A DNA stretch of 64,000 bases from positions 1 to 64,000 of the forward strand of contig JAIYCB010000037.1 in NCBI GenBank assembly GCA_027488215.1, given 5' to 3'. The position numbers and the translations under genes were made by a program. The notes below the pieces were generated by a model. That model saw only the letters and a program-made list of their open reading frames with translations. It was not told where the DNA came from and made no database searches. Shown here one piece after another: positions 34,519 to 43,081 of the stretch; within the stretch, counting starts at the first letter, position 1; each line of letters begins with the position of its first letter. This stretch comes from Comamonadaceae bacterium (GTDB lineage Bacteria > Pseudomonadota > Gammaproteobacteria > Burkholderiales > Burkholderiaceae_C).

Positions 34519-35232
34519 CTAGTCGGCCATGTCGATTAACCCTCGCAAGTTCAACACCTCGATCCAGCCGCGACCCAGTTTCAAAACGCCATCGCCTTCC
34601 AGCGCCTTCAGGGCAATAGAGGCCTTAGGGCGACTGATGCCGCAGCTGGCCGCGATCTGCTCATGCGTCGCGACGACGACGGTACGCCCGTCGGAGCGGT
34701 TGGGCAAATCAGCCGCCATGCGTGCCAAGCCGGCACACAGCCGGTGCTGCACGCCTCTTGACGCCCAACTGCGCTCACGGGCTTGCACCTCCCGCAGGCG
34801 TTGACCGAGAAAACGCACCAGCATCAGCAGCAAGCCCTGATCATTGAGCAGGCAAGTCTCGATGTCTTTCAGCGGAAGCCATTGAATGGTGCTGGGCTCC
34901 CCCACCACCAAGTCGCTGCCGCTGGGCAGCTGGTTGAACAAATAAGACAGAAAAGCCATTTCACCCGCGCGAAACGAGATCGGAACGATTTGCCCGCCTT
35001 GAACGCCAGGCACATGCACCACAGCATCCAGGCGACCGCTCATGACGAAAGGCAGTTGCGTCACGCGATCCCCCGCTTTACACAAGCTCACCCCCGCAGC
35101 AAATCGGTGCAGCGGCCTACTCTTGAAGGCCAGTGGTTGCGCAAGGGCATTCGCAAACTTGCGGCCCAATTGACGGCTTTGCAAAAGTTCTGCCGCGAAG
35201 CGATCGCTGGCGATCAAGTGACTAGTGGTCAT
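34519..35232 (-). CDS. Crp/Fnr-family transcriptional regulator
   Basis: 237 residues from ATG 35232. An N-terminal cyclic-nucleotide-binding-like beta barrel (about 40-140) lacks the Cys cluster of FNR, and a C-terminal winged helix (about 160-230) contains the recognition stretch THEQIAASCGISRPKASIALKAL. It is divergent from the second Bug receptor gene across 128 bases, so it is the likely regulator of the Bug-sulfatase operon to its right. The signal is unknown. Confidence 0.9.
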   Translation of the reverse strand: MTTSHLIASDRFAAELLQSRQLGRKFANALAQPLAFKSRPLHRFAAGVSLCKAGDRVTQLPFVMSGRLDAVVHVPGVQGGQIVPISFRAGEMAFLSYLFNQLPSGSDLVVGEPSTIQWLPLKDIETCLLNDQGLLLMLVRFLGQRLREVQARERSWASRGVQHRLCAGLARMAADLPNRSDGRTVVVATHEQIAASCGISRPKASIALKALEGDGVLKLGRGWIEVLNLRGLIDMAD

Positions 35233-35360
35233 CCCTTTATTGTTACCGAAGATACTGAAACGCACCCAAGCGCGGCACATGATCTTTTTAATTGCACAGG
35301 GGCTTCACAGCAAATATGCCCATATCCAATGTTGCTTGCAGTTTCCTTAAAAGGATCATC

Positions 35361-36329
35361 ATGTTGAATCGTCGCCTCTGCCTAACCTACATCGGAACCA
35401 GCGCTTTTGCAGGTCTAGCGCCCAGTCTGGCCTTCGCGCAAGGCAAACCTTTGAAGATCCTGGTGGGCTACCCTGCTGGGGGCGCTGTGGATGTGGTGGC
35501 GCGCCAAGTCGGTGAGGAGCTTCGCGCCGCTGGCTACAACGCGATCATCGAAAACCGCACGGGTGCCGCGGGTCAATTGGCCACAGAGGCCATGCTCAAC
35601 GCACCAGCCGACGGCAGCACGATTGTGATGATGCCAGGGGGCAATGCGACGATATTCCCTCATGTCTATCCCAAGCTGCGTTATGCAATGGGTGATCTCG
35701 CACCGCTGGCCAGCGTGTGTTCTTTCCAGTTTGCTTTGGGGGCAGGGCCGGGTACGCCTGCCAAGACACTCAAGGAGTTTGTGGATTGGGCCAAGGCCAA
35801 CCCTGGCAAGGCCAGTTACGGCACGCCGGGTGCTGGCACAGCCATGCACTTCATGGGTGTGATGTTTGGTCGCAGGGCTGGCATCGATTTTCAGCATGTG
35901 CCCTATCGCGGTGGTGCAGCCGCGATGACGGATGTGTTGGGCGGAACAATTCCCTCTCTCGCCACGACGCTGCCCAACCTGGTGACGCATCACAAGTCCG
36001 GCAAACTTCGCATTCTTGGCTTCAGCGGCGACAAGACCTTACCGGGCCTGCCGGGCGTGCTCACTTTCAAAGAGCAGGGCTACCCCGAATTACAACTGAC
36101 CGAGGTGTTTGCGTTTTTTGCGTCGAGCAAAACGCCAACAGCGGTCCAACGCGAACTGGAAGCAGCGATAAAAACAGCAGCGCGCAGCCCACGCTTGGTC
36201 GCTGCCATTGAAAAGCTGGAGTTTGATTCTGACGTCAGGTCCTCGGCTGATTTGGCACGCCATCTCAAAGAAGATTTTGAACGCTGGGGACCTGTCATTA
36301 AAGCCACGGGATACACCGCTGACAACTGA
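35361..36329 (+). CDS. Bug/TctC-family periplasmic solute receptor (2)
   Basis: 322 residues from ATG 35361, preceded by AAAAGGA. A signal peptide ends AFAQ near residue 27. The Bug ligand motif VGYPAGGAVDVVAR lies at about 34-47 and the YGTPGAGTAMHFMG segment near 155. It is followed after 33 bases by a sulfatase gene, repeating the receptor-sulfatase pairing at 28.9-31.2 kb with distinct sequences, so the modules are related in plan and not by recent duplication. Confidence 0.95.
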   Translation: MLNRRLCLTYIGTSAFAGLAPSLAFAQGKPLKILVGYPAGGAVDVVARQVGEELRAAGYNAIIENRTGAAGQLATEAMLNAPADGSTIVMMPGGNATIFPHVYPKLRYAMGDLAPLASVCSFQFALGAGPGTPAKTLKEFVDWAKANPGKASYGTPGAGTAMHFMGVMFGRRAGIDFQHVPYRGGAAAMTDVLGGTIPSLATTLPNLVTHHKSGKLRILGFSGDKTLPGLPGVLTFKEQGYPELQLTEVFAFFASSKTPTAVQRELEAAIKTAARSPRLVAAIEKLEFDSDVRSSADLARHLKEDFERWGPVIKATGYTADN

Positions 36330-36362
36330 TGCACTTCTCTCCGCGAACTTCGGTGACACGAT

Positions 36363-37922
36363 TTGAAACGACCTAATTTTTTGCTGATCATGAGCGATCA
36401 GCACCGCGCTGACTGCTTCGGATTTGAAGGACGCCGGGTGCGCACCCCGCATCTTGATTTGCTGGCTCGGCAAGGCACGCGATTCACCCATTGCATCACG
36501 CCCAATGTGGTGTGCATGCCCGCAAGAAGCGCCATCTTGACCGGCATGCTGCCATTGACCAGTGGGGTGCACGACAACGGAATCGACCTGGACGAATCCA
36601 TCGCTTCGCAAGGCTTTGCAGGATCACTGAGCAAGGCCGGATACGACACGCGATTTATCGGCAAGGCGCATTTTTCGAGCAACCATTCGTACGCCAATCG
36701 TCCAACCGGCCGCTGCGAAAACATTCCCAGTTCGCATTTGTTCTCGGCCGATTGGAGCGGCCCTTACATGGGCTTTGAGCAGGTCGAGCTGATGCAGTTG
36801 GGGCACAACTACTGGCTGCCCGAGGCCAGCCCAGGCGGCTTGCATTACGAACGCTGGTATCACCGCGATGGCTTGGGCGCCATGAAAAATGCCCTCTACA
36901 GCCAGCGTCTTGACCCGCAAACCCAGGCTGCGCAAACCCACAACAGCGCCTTGCCCACGGCTTGGCACAACAGCACTTGGGTGGGGGATCGTACGGTCGA
37001 GTACATCGCTGAACAAGGGCGGCGTCAGCGAGAAGCCGAGGATTCAAAGCCTTTTTGCGCCTGGGTTTCGATGGCAGACCCACATCATCCTTTTGATGCA
37101 CCTGCACCCTGGTGTTGGATGCATCGCCCAGATGAGGTAGATCTGCCAGCGCATCGAACCCGAGATTTGGACAAACGCCCGTGGTGGCACAGAGCGTCAC
37201 TCGAAAACACGCCCGGCGGTACACCAGAAAGTCGAAAAGTACGAGAGGAATACTCGCGCATGCCACTGCAAACCGATGCGCAGTTGCGAGAAATCATTGC
37301 CAATTACTACGGCATGATTTCTCTGGTGGATCACCAAGTGGGGCGGATTTTGTCTGCGCTGGACGATGCTGGCTTGGCTGACAACACGCTCGTGGTCTTC
37401 ACCTCTGACCACGGTGAGTTGCTGGGCGATCACGGCCTGATGCTGAAGGGCCCGATGCATTACGAAGGCCTGCTGCGGGTCGGTCTGATCATGCGCGGAC
37501 CCGGTATCGCTGCCGATCAAGAAAATAATCAACCTGTATCCACGCTAGACCTGGCAGCGACCTTTGGTGACTATGCAGCCACACCTGTGCCCTCTGCCGT
37601 GCACAGCCAGAGCCTGCGTCCGCTGCTCACCGGTGTGGACCATGCAGAGCGTGATCACGCTTACAACGAATGGCGGCTGGGCCCATCACGTTGTGGCGTG
37701 GCCTTGGACTTGCGCACTGTGCGCACCCGCAGCGCCAAGCTGACGGTTGAATTGGCCAGTGGCGTCGGTGAAATGTATGACCTGAGCAATGACCCTCACG
37801 AGTGCGCCAACCTGTTTGACGACCCCAAGCATCGCGGCTTGCGTGAGGAGTTGATGCAGCGGCTCATGAGCCGCCCTGACGATATTCGTACTCCACTGCC
37901 TGAGCCGGTAGGCCCAGCTTGA
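36363..37922 (+). CDS. Sulfatase (2), choline-sulfatase/phosphonate monoesterase type
   Basis: 519 residues with a predicted TTG start at 36363; no in-frame ATG lies before the conserved NFLLIMSDQHRAD (next is Met10 within it). The maturation motif CMPAR is near residue 52 (NVVCMPARSAILTG). Metal and substrate residues appear in FTSDHGELLGDHGLMLKGPMHYE near 350. The C-terminal MYDLSNDPHECANLFDD is typical of choline sulfatase-like enzymes. No signal peptide. Substrate may be a sulfate or phosphonate ester. Confidence 0.92.
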   Translation: MKRPNFLLIMSDQHRADCFGFEGRRVRTPHLDLLARQGTRFTHCITPNVVCMPARSAILTGMLPLTSGVHDNGIDLDESIASQGFAGSLSKAGYDTRFIGKAHFSSNHSYANRPTGRCENIPSSHLFSADWSGPYMGFEQVELMQLGHNYWLPEASPGGLHYERWYHRDGLGAMKNALYSQRLDPQTQAAQTHNSALPTAWHNSTWVGDRTVEYIAEQGRRQREAEDSKPFCAWVSMADPHHPFDAPAPWCWMHRPDEVDLPAHRTRDLDKRPWWHRASLENTPGGTPESRKVREEYSRMPLQTDAQLREIIANYYGMISLVDHQVGRILSALDDAGLADNTLVVFTSDHGELLGDHGLMLKGPMHYEGLLRVGLIMRGPGIAADQENNQPVSTLDLAATFGDYAATPVPSAVHSQSLRPLLTGVDHAERDHAYNEWRLGPSRCGVALDLRTVRTRSAKLTVELASGVGEMYDLSNDPHECANLFDDPKHRGLREELMQRLMSRPDDIRTPLPEPVGPA

Positions 37923-37944
37923 CTTTGCAACAAAGGAGATTGCC

Positions 37945-38913
37945 GTGTTAAATCGCCGTTCTTTTTCTGTTTACGGTGTCGCCGCAAGTTTAGGTGCGCC
38001 TGCATTTGCGCAAGCTGACGCACTTCGCATTGTTGTTGGCTTCCCTGCTGGCGGTATCGTTGATGTCATTGCCCGCGAGCTGGGTGAAGCCTTGAAACCG
38101 CATCTGGGCGGGCGCGCCATCATTGTCGAAGCCAAGCCTGGCGCAGGTGGCCGCATTGGCGTTGCTGCTGTTAAATCAGCGCCCGCCGATGGCAATACCT
38201 TGCTGTTCACGCCTTCATCCATCATGACGCTTTACCCGCATGTGTTCAGCAAGCTCGGCTACGACACGCTCAAAGACTTTGTGCCCATCAGTCCTGTTTG
38301 TCTTTCATCCAATGCACTCGCGGTAGGCATGCATGTCCCCGTGAACACGCTTGGTGAATTCATCGCCTGGTGCAAAGCCAACCCCAAAGAAGCCACCTAT
38401 GCTTCGCCCGGCGCTGGCTCGGGTCCCCATTTTTTAGGCGCGCAGATAGCAAGTGCCGCTGGCCTAGAGATGCTGCACGTCCCCTACAAAGGCGCTCCGG
38501 ACATACTCAACGACTTGTATGGCGGGCGCATCGCCTCGTTCGTGACCGCTCTATCGAATGCGGTTCAACCGCATATGGGCGGAAAAATGCGGGTGTTGGT
38601 GACCACCGCACCAAAACGATCGACTCTTTTGCCCAACGTGCAGACGGTTGCGGAGGCGGGTTTCCCGCAGCTCACCGGTGTGGAATGGTTCGGCTTGTTG
38701 GCACCGGCCGGTACCGATCCGGGCCGCGTTGCAGCGCTAAGTGCTGCCGTTGCCAAAGCGATGACCAGCGACCGCATCAAAGAAGCTTTTGGAAAGCTGG
38801 TGATGGAGCCGACTTCAAGCAGTTCTGCCGAGTTTGCCAAGACCATCAAAGCCGACACGGACCGCTGGGGTGTGATTGCCAAACGTCTGAATTACCAACC
38901 CGTCGACGCCTAA
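37945..38913 (+). CDS. Bug/TctC-family periplasmic solute receptor (3)
   Basis: 322 residues with a GTG start at 37945, fixed by AAAGGAG (37932-37938). Signal peptide ends PAFAQA near residue 24. The ligand motif VGFPAGGIVDVIAR lies at about 30-43 and YASPGAGSGPHFLG near 152. It stands between two sulfatase genes in the same transcription direction, with an alpha/beta hydrolase gene 15 bases downstream. Confidence 0.95.
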   Translation: MLNRRSFSVYGVAASLGAPAFAQADALRIVVGFPAGGIVDVIARELGEALKPHLGGRAIIVEAKPGAGGRIGVAAVKSAPADGNTLLFTPSSIMTLYPHVFSKLGYDTLKDFVPISPVCLSSNALAVGMHVPVNTLGEFIAWCKANPKEATYASPGAGSGPHFLGAQIASAAGLEMLHVPYKGAPDILNDLYGGRIASFVTALSNAVQPHMGGKMRVLVTTAPKRSTLLPNVQTVAEAGFPQLTGVEWFGLLAPAGTDPGRVAALSAAVAKAMTSDRIKEAFGKLVMEPTSSSSAEFAKTIKADTDRWGVIAKRLNYQPVDA

Positions 38914-38928
38914 AGCGCAGCAGCGTTC

Positions 38929-39675
38929 ATGAGCACCTTTGTCTTGATCCATGGCGGCTGGCATGGCGGCTGGTGCTGGCGCAAAGTCGCTGATCAGCTG
39001 CGCAAACTTGGACACGTCGTTTTCACACCAACGCTCACGGGCATGGGTGAACGTGAACACTTGTGGACGCCGGAGGTCGGCCTCGTCACTCATACCCAGG
39101 ACATCTTGAATCTGTTTCGATTTGAGCAACTGAACCAAGCCATCTTGGTCGGTCATAGCTATGGTGGAGTCATCATGACGTTGGCGGCAGATCAAATTGC
39201 GCCGAAGATTGATGCTTTGGTGTATGTCGATGCCGTGATTCCCGAAGATGGCGTGCCAGGTTGGAATGATTTTCCCGAGCAACGACAAAAGGACATGCTC
39301 GCCGCCGCTGAAAATTTAGGTGGTCTGCGCATCCCTCCCCCCGATCCAGCGCTGTGGGGAGTCACGCGCGAAGAAGATGCCGCATGGCTTCGTTCGTGTT
39401 GTTCACCCCATCCACTTAAAACCATGCTCGACGCTCCGCGGCTGACTCACGCATGGAAAGCAGTTCCCAAAAAACACTACATCTTGGCGGGCTCTCACCC
39501 CAACCCTCGGTTCGAAGCGCATTACAAGTGGGTTCAAACCCAAGCTGGCTGGAGCTCAGAAGTAATGGTTGGCGGCCATGATTTGATGGTCATGCAACCG
39601 AACGACCTCTCTTCAGCGCTTCAACGAATTGCCACTTTTTCATCTTTAGTCGATGACTCACCCACCATTGAATAG
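38929..39675 (+). CDS. Alpha/beta hydrolase (hydroxynitrile lyase/esterase-like)
   Basis: 248 residues. It begins STFVLIHGGWHGGWCW, the oxyanion-hole HGG segment of the plant-type esterase/hydroxynitrile lyase group. The nucleophile elbow is GHSYGG (Ser near 76) and the catalytic His is in GGHDLMVMQP near 217. It is cytoplasmic by sequence. Its 3' end overlaps the next sulfatase start by 23 bases, so carboxyl-ester cleavage and desulfation may act on one substrate. Confidence 0.9.
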   Translation: MSTFVLIHGGWHGGWCWRKVADQLRKLGHVVFTPTLTGMGEREHLWTPEVGLVTHTQDILNLFRFEQLNQAILVGHSYGGVIMTLAADQIAPKIDALVYVDAVIPEDGVPGWNDFPEQRQKDMLAAAENLGGLRIPPPDPALWGVTREEDAAWLRSCCSPHPLKTMLDAPRLTHAWKAVPKKHYILAGSHPNPRFEAHYKWVQTQAGWSSEVMVGGHDLMVMQPNDLSSALQRIATFSSLVDDSPTIE

Positions 39676-41092
39676 CCTGATCTTGCTGACCGACGAGCAA
39701 GATGCGCATGCCTTGGGCTGCGCTGGCCACCCTCTCGTCAAGACCCCCCATCTGGATGCCCTGGCTGCCCGTGGCACGCGATTCACCCAAGCCCTGACAC
39801 CTTCGCCCATCTGCGTGCCCGCTCGGGCCGCGCTGGCAACGGGCCGTTGGGTGCATGACATCGCTTATTGGGACAACGCCATGGGCTACGACGGGCGTAT
39901 ACCCGGATGGGGACATGCCTTGCAAGCCGCTGGGCACTGCGTCGAGTCAATCGGCAAGTTGCACTACATCAATGCCGCGGCAGCCACAGGATTTTCCGAG
40001 CAGCATGATCCCTTGCATTTGGCCGACGGCATCGGTCAAGTCTGGGGCTCGGTGCGAAACCCATTACCCAGCACGCCGCGCCCATCGCGACTGTTCACCG
40101 AACTCGGTGCTGGGCTGTCCAGCTACAACCAGTACGACATTTCCTCAGCAGAGCACGCAGCGCAATGGCTGAATGAAAAGGCAGCCGAAAAAGAAGCCGC
40201 ACCGTGGACCTTGTTCGTCGGTTTCGTCGCGCCACATTTCCCGCTCGTCGTGCCACAGCGCTACCTGGATCAAATCAACTTGGATGCCATTGCTGACCCT
40301 CGGCTGCATCCGAATAGCGGCTACCAGCGTCACCCCTGGGTGCAGCGGCACGCGGATTTTTCAAATGCAGATGATGAGTTAGGTACGCCGGAGCGCCGCC
40401 GCTTGGCTTTGGCTTGCTATTACGCATTGACCTGCTTCATTGATGAGCAAATCGGCAAAGTGCTGCAAGCGCTTGGACAAACCGGTTTGCAAGCATCCAC
40501 CCGCGTGATCATGAGCAGCGATCATGGCGACAACCAAGGTGTGCGCGGGATGTGGAACAAGTCGACGCTCTACCGCGAAGCTACTCATATTCCATTGATC
40601 TTGGCTGGGCCGGGGATCCCTGCCGGCAAAGTCTGCGGTACCCAAGTCAATTTGGTCGATATCGCACCGAGCGTGCTCGACAACGCGAACCTACCCGCAG
40701 ATCCAATGCTTCCGGGTCGATCGCTGGTGGCGATCGCCCAAGAAAAGGATGATCATCAGCGTATCGGCTTCAGCGAGTACCATGCCGTGGGCTCGCCCAG
40801 CGCGGCGTATCTGGTGCGACAAGGCCAATGGGCTTATCACCACTACGTGGGCTACGAACCGGAATTGTTTGACATGGCGACCGATCCAGGCCAAACCGTG
40901 AACCTCGCTGCGCATGATGGCTATCAGCCGATCCGCGAACACATGACATCGCTCCTGAATCAAATGCTGGACCCCGAAGTCACCGACCAGCGCGCCAAGG
41001 CTGATCAAGACGCACTGGTCACCCGATTCGGTGGCCGAGAAGCAGCTTTGGGCAAAGGACCCGCTGGGGCCAGTCCAGTGCCGTCCCGCTGA
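39653..41092 (+). CDS. Sulfatase (3)
   Basis: 479 residues. NSLILLTDEQDAHALGCAGHP at the N-terminus gives the first metal ligands; the maturation motif is CVPAR near residue 54 (SPICVPARAALATGR). SSDHGDNQGVRGMWNKSTLYRE near 290 supplies the others. No signal peptide. It is the last gene of the regulator-linked cluster and overlaps the hydrolase gene. The enzyme that makes formylglycine is not in this window. Confidence 0.92.
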   Translation: MTHPPLNSLILLTDEQDAHALGCAGHPLVKTPHLDALAARGTRFTQALTPSPICVPARAALATGRWVHDIAYWDNAMGYDGRIPGWGHALQAAGHCVESIGKLHYINAAAATGFSEQHDPLHLADGIGQVWGSVRNPLPSTPRPSRLFTELGAGLSSYNQYDISSAEHAAQWLNEKAAEKEAAPWTLFVGFVAPHFPLVVPQRYLDQINLDAIADPRLHPNSGYQRHPWVQRHADFSNADDELGTPERRRLALACYYALTCFIDEQIGKVLQALGQTGLQASTRVIMSSDHGDNQGVRGMWNKSTLYREATHIPLILAGPGIPAGKVCGTQVNLVDIAPSVLDNANLPADPMLPGRSLVAIAQEKDDHQRIGFSEYHAVGSPSAAYLVRQGQWAYHHYVGYEPELFDMATDPGQTVNLAAHDGYQPIREHMTSLLNQMLDPEVTDQRAKADQDALVTRFGGREAALGKGPAGASPVPSR

Positions 41093-41200
41093 CGCTGACG
41101 GTAGCTCGCGTAATATCAGCCAGCAACATGGCGACTTGCAGCCGCTTGACTGGCCGCGAGGGTAGATGATGATAGACCAGCATAGGTGACTTTCATGGCT

Positions 41201-41329
41201 TCAATGCCAAGTGGTAGGCATGGTACTTTTGATCGCGCGCCCCGCCCATGCAGTCATACAAAGCTTGGGCTGACCAACCACGGCATCGAGGTCAGCCAAC
41301 ACCGCTTGACGAACGGTGATCGAACTCAT
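41201..41329 (-). pseudogene. GNAT acetyltransferase N-terminal remnant
   Basis: From ATG 41329 on the minus strand, codons 1-18 read MSSITVRQAVLADLDAVV, a typical GNAT N-terminus. The usual LFDAYRQFYG continuation is missing, and the frame drifts into unrelated residues before a stop at codon 43. The remaining acetyl-CoA-binding domain is absent. The surrounding 41093-41482 holds no other gene I can support. The call rests on the short N-terminal resemblance. Confidence 0.45.
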
Positions 41330-41482
41330 GGCTTCTACTGGTTTGCGGGTTGGACCTTGTAAGCTCGCATGCCCGAGGTCTCTTGCGAAGCCTCGGTAGT
41401 TTCGTCATGCAGTTTCGCGGACGGCTTCAGTCAAAGGCGCATGCACAGGACTCATGCCCCGTCCCGTTTACCTGCGATGAGT

Positions 41483-41731
41483 TCACACAGCCTGATGGCA
41501 ACCCTGCGGCTTGACGATTCGGTCAGTGGATGCCGGAAATTTGGCGAGCTTGGATGGGGGACGGCGAGGTCGGGTCAACAGTTCACCGCCACAGTTAGGG
41601 CACTTGCCAGCGAGTGTATCCATCGCGCAGGATTCGCAAAACGTGCACTCGAACGAGCAAATGCGCGCTTGTGTGGACTCTGGTGGGAGATCCTTGTCGC
41701 AACATTCGCAATTGGGGCGCAATTGAAGCAT
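41483..41731 (-). CDS. DUF1272 zinc-binding protein
   Basis: 82 residues from ATG 41731. Eight cysteines in the first 48 residues (PNCECCDKDLPP, ICSFECTFCESCA, KCPNCGGEL) form the compact DUF1272 treble-clef-like pattern. The basic C-terminal tail is variable. Function is unknown. In-frame sequence upstream of 41731 is not domain-like. It lies in a strip of decaying genes but appears intact. Confidence 0.85.
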   Translation of the reverse strand: MLQLRPNCECCDKDLPPESTQARICSFECTFCESCAMDTLAGKCPNCGGELLTRPRRPPSKLAKFPASTDRIVKPQGCHQAV

Positions 41732-41871
41732 GTCGTATTCCTCGGTTGAATGGGATGCAAGCCTGCCATATGAGTTGAGAAGCAGTTTAGGCAGAACGGG
41801 GCGACTGAAATTGACTTCAGCACTTAGCCGATATTGCTCCTGTGGTAAATGACATGTTAATAAATCCGTAG

Positions 41872-42210
41872 CTAAGCAGCCGCGTTCGCTGCGGATTGCA
41901 TCAGCTCGGACGCCCACTGATTCAAGCTCTTCCCTGCGGCTTGTGCTGCCACTAAGGCAGCTCCATGGGTTTCAGGTGGCACACGCAACATGAGCTTACC
42001 TGAGGCTGGTTTTTCAGGTGCGATGCCTTGGGACTTGCAGTCTTCCAAAAAATCATCAATGGCCACCTCAAATTCATGCCGAAGCTCTGACACGGTTTAT
42101 CCTTGAAAACTGATGATGTAACGCAGGCCCAAGACACGGCCCACAAAAATGCTGTCCCGCTCATCAAAATCGATGCGGGCCAAATAGTTTTTGTACGTCA
42201 TGGTGTTCAT
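41872..42210 (-). pseudogene. hicB: hicB antitoxin gene interrupted by an in-frame stop
   Basis: From ATG 42210 the frame reads a normal HicB N-terminus (MNTMTYKNYLARIDFDERDS, then IFVGRVLGLRYIISFQG) and hits TAA at codon 38 (42099-42097). The same frame continues without any shift into TVSELRHEFEVAIDDFLEDC and PEKPASGKLMLRVPPETHG, ending at 41872. Intact HicB proteins usually have an acidic residue or His at the stop position, so one base change explains it. A GTG at 42093 could restart translation of the C-terminal ribbon-helix-helix part. The toxin gene is also lost. Confidence 0.8.
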
Positions 42211-42263
42211 GGGTGGACTCCGATTCGTTCTAGCAACTCTCGCACTTCCTCCAGTTCAAGCCG
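42207..42263 (-). pseudogene. hicA: C-terminal remnant of a HicA-type toxin gene
   Basis: Eighteen codons reading RLELEEVRELLERIGVHP end in TGA that overlaps the hicB ATG by four bases, the usual hicA-hicB coupling. The ending resembles the C-terminus of HicA proteins found with this HicB type. A stop precedes it, and the 5' part is replaced by the 3' end of the DUF429 gene, with which it overlaps by eight bases. Confidence 0.5.
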
Positions 42264-43080
42264 TCACGATCCACCCTTCCAGCGGATCAAAAGTCGGCAA
42301 GCCGTATTGCGGGTGTCCGGCTTCATGCTTTTGCTGCGCCCAGGCCGCTTGCATGAGGCACAAAGTGGCGTCGAGCGTGTCGCCGCTGGCGTCGTCGGCG
42401 AGACGCCCCAGCAGCGCGTTACTGGCCACCAGACGCAGCCCCAAGCTGGTCTGGCCGCGCTCCAAAGCGCTGAGCAATTCACGCCGGGCCAGCAGGCGCT
42501 CCGGCGTTTGTTTGGCTTTGTCATCGCTTTTGTAGCTTTGGTTGCTCAGCACCTCGCGCGCCAGCAGGCCGGGGTAGGCTTCCAGCGCCACACGGCGCAC
42601 GTCGCCTGCGTGCAAGCCGGGCAAGTGCACTCCCGCTTGGCGCAGCAGGGGCACGCCCGCATGCAGCATGTAGGCCACGGGCGGGTTGACCCATTTCATG
42701 GAGGGGCTAGAGCCTGCGGGTTGGTCAGCGGCGCGGTGGGCAAACTTGCCGCCCACGGGGCGGGCGTTGCAAAACGCCGCAAACTGCTCGCGAATCTGGG
42801 CGCGCTCCAAGGCGCAGTAATGGTCCATGCAGGCCGACCAGTCGGTGGGCCAGCCCAGGGTCTCGACCAGCTCGCGCGGCAGGCCAAAGGGCAAATCAAA
42901 GCCACCCACCCAGTCGGCAGGCTGCGCCAGCCAGTGGCCAAATGCGGACAGCGTGTCAAAGGTTTGCAGCGCCTGCAGCTGCACCCTGCCCTGCCGAACT
43001 AGGCCCAGCGCCAGCACGATGGGTTTGCGTTTGCTGGGGCTGCTGGAGAAGTCGCAGCCAATCAACGAAACAGTGCTCAT
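42256..43080 (-). CDS. DUF429 family protein
   Basis: 274 residues from ATG 43080. It begins STVSLIGCDFSSSPSKRKPIVLA, the DUF429 start, with an Asp in a ribonuclease-H-like strand, and contains FDLPFGLPRELV near 70 and ALEAYPGLLAREVL near 165. The family is predicted to have an RNase H-like fold; activity is unknown. It starts one base after the EamA stop, so it ends the leftward run. Its 3' end abuts the hicA remnant, marking a rearrangement joint. Confidence 0.85.
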   Translation of the reverse strand: MSTVSLIGCDFSSSPSKRKPIVLALGLVRQGRVQLQALQTFDTLSAFGHWLAQPADWVGGFDLPFGLPRELVETLGWPTDWSACMDHYCALERAQIREQFAAFCNARPVGGKFAHRAADQPAGSSPSMKWVNPPVAYMLHAGVPLLRQAGVHLPGLHAGDVRRVALEAYPGLLAREVLSNQSYKSDDKAKQTPERLLARRELLSALERGQTSLGLRLVASNALLGRLADDASGDTLDATLCLMQAAWAQQKHEAGHPQYGLPTFDPLEGWIVTA

Positions 43081-43081
43081 C

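Noticed and set aside
35233..35360. FNR-type operator between the Crp/Fnr regulator and Bug receptor genes
   Set aside because: No TTGAT-N4-ATCAA palindrome is present; short AT repeats there are not convincing.
42211..42255. Complete hicA gene upstream of hicB
   Set aside because: Only the last 18 codons are open; a stop and the DUF429 coding end precede them.
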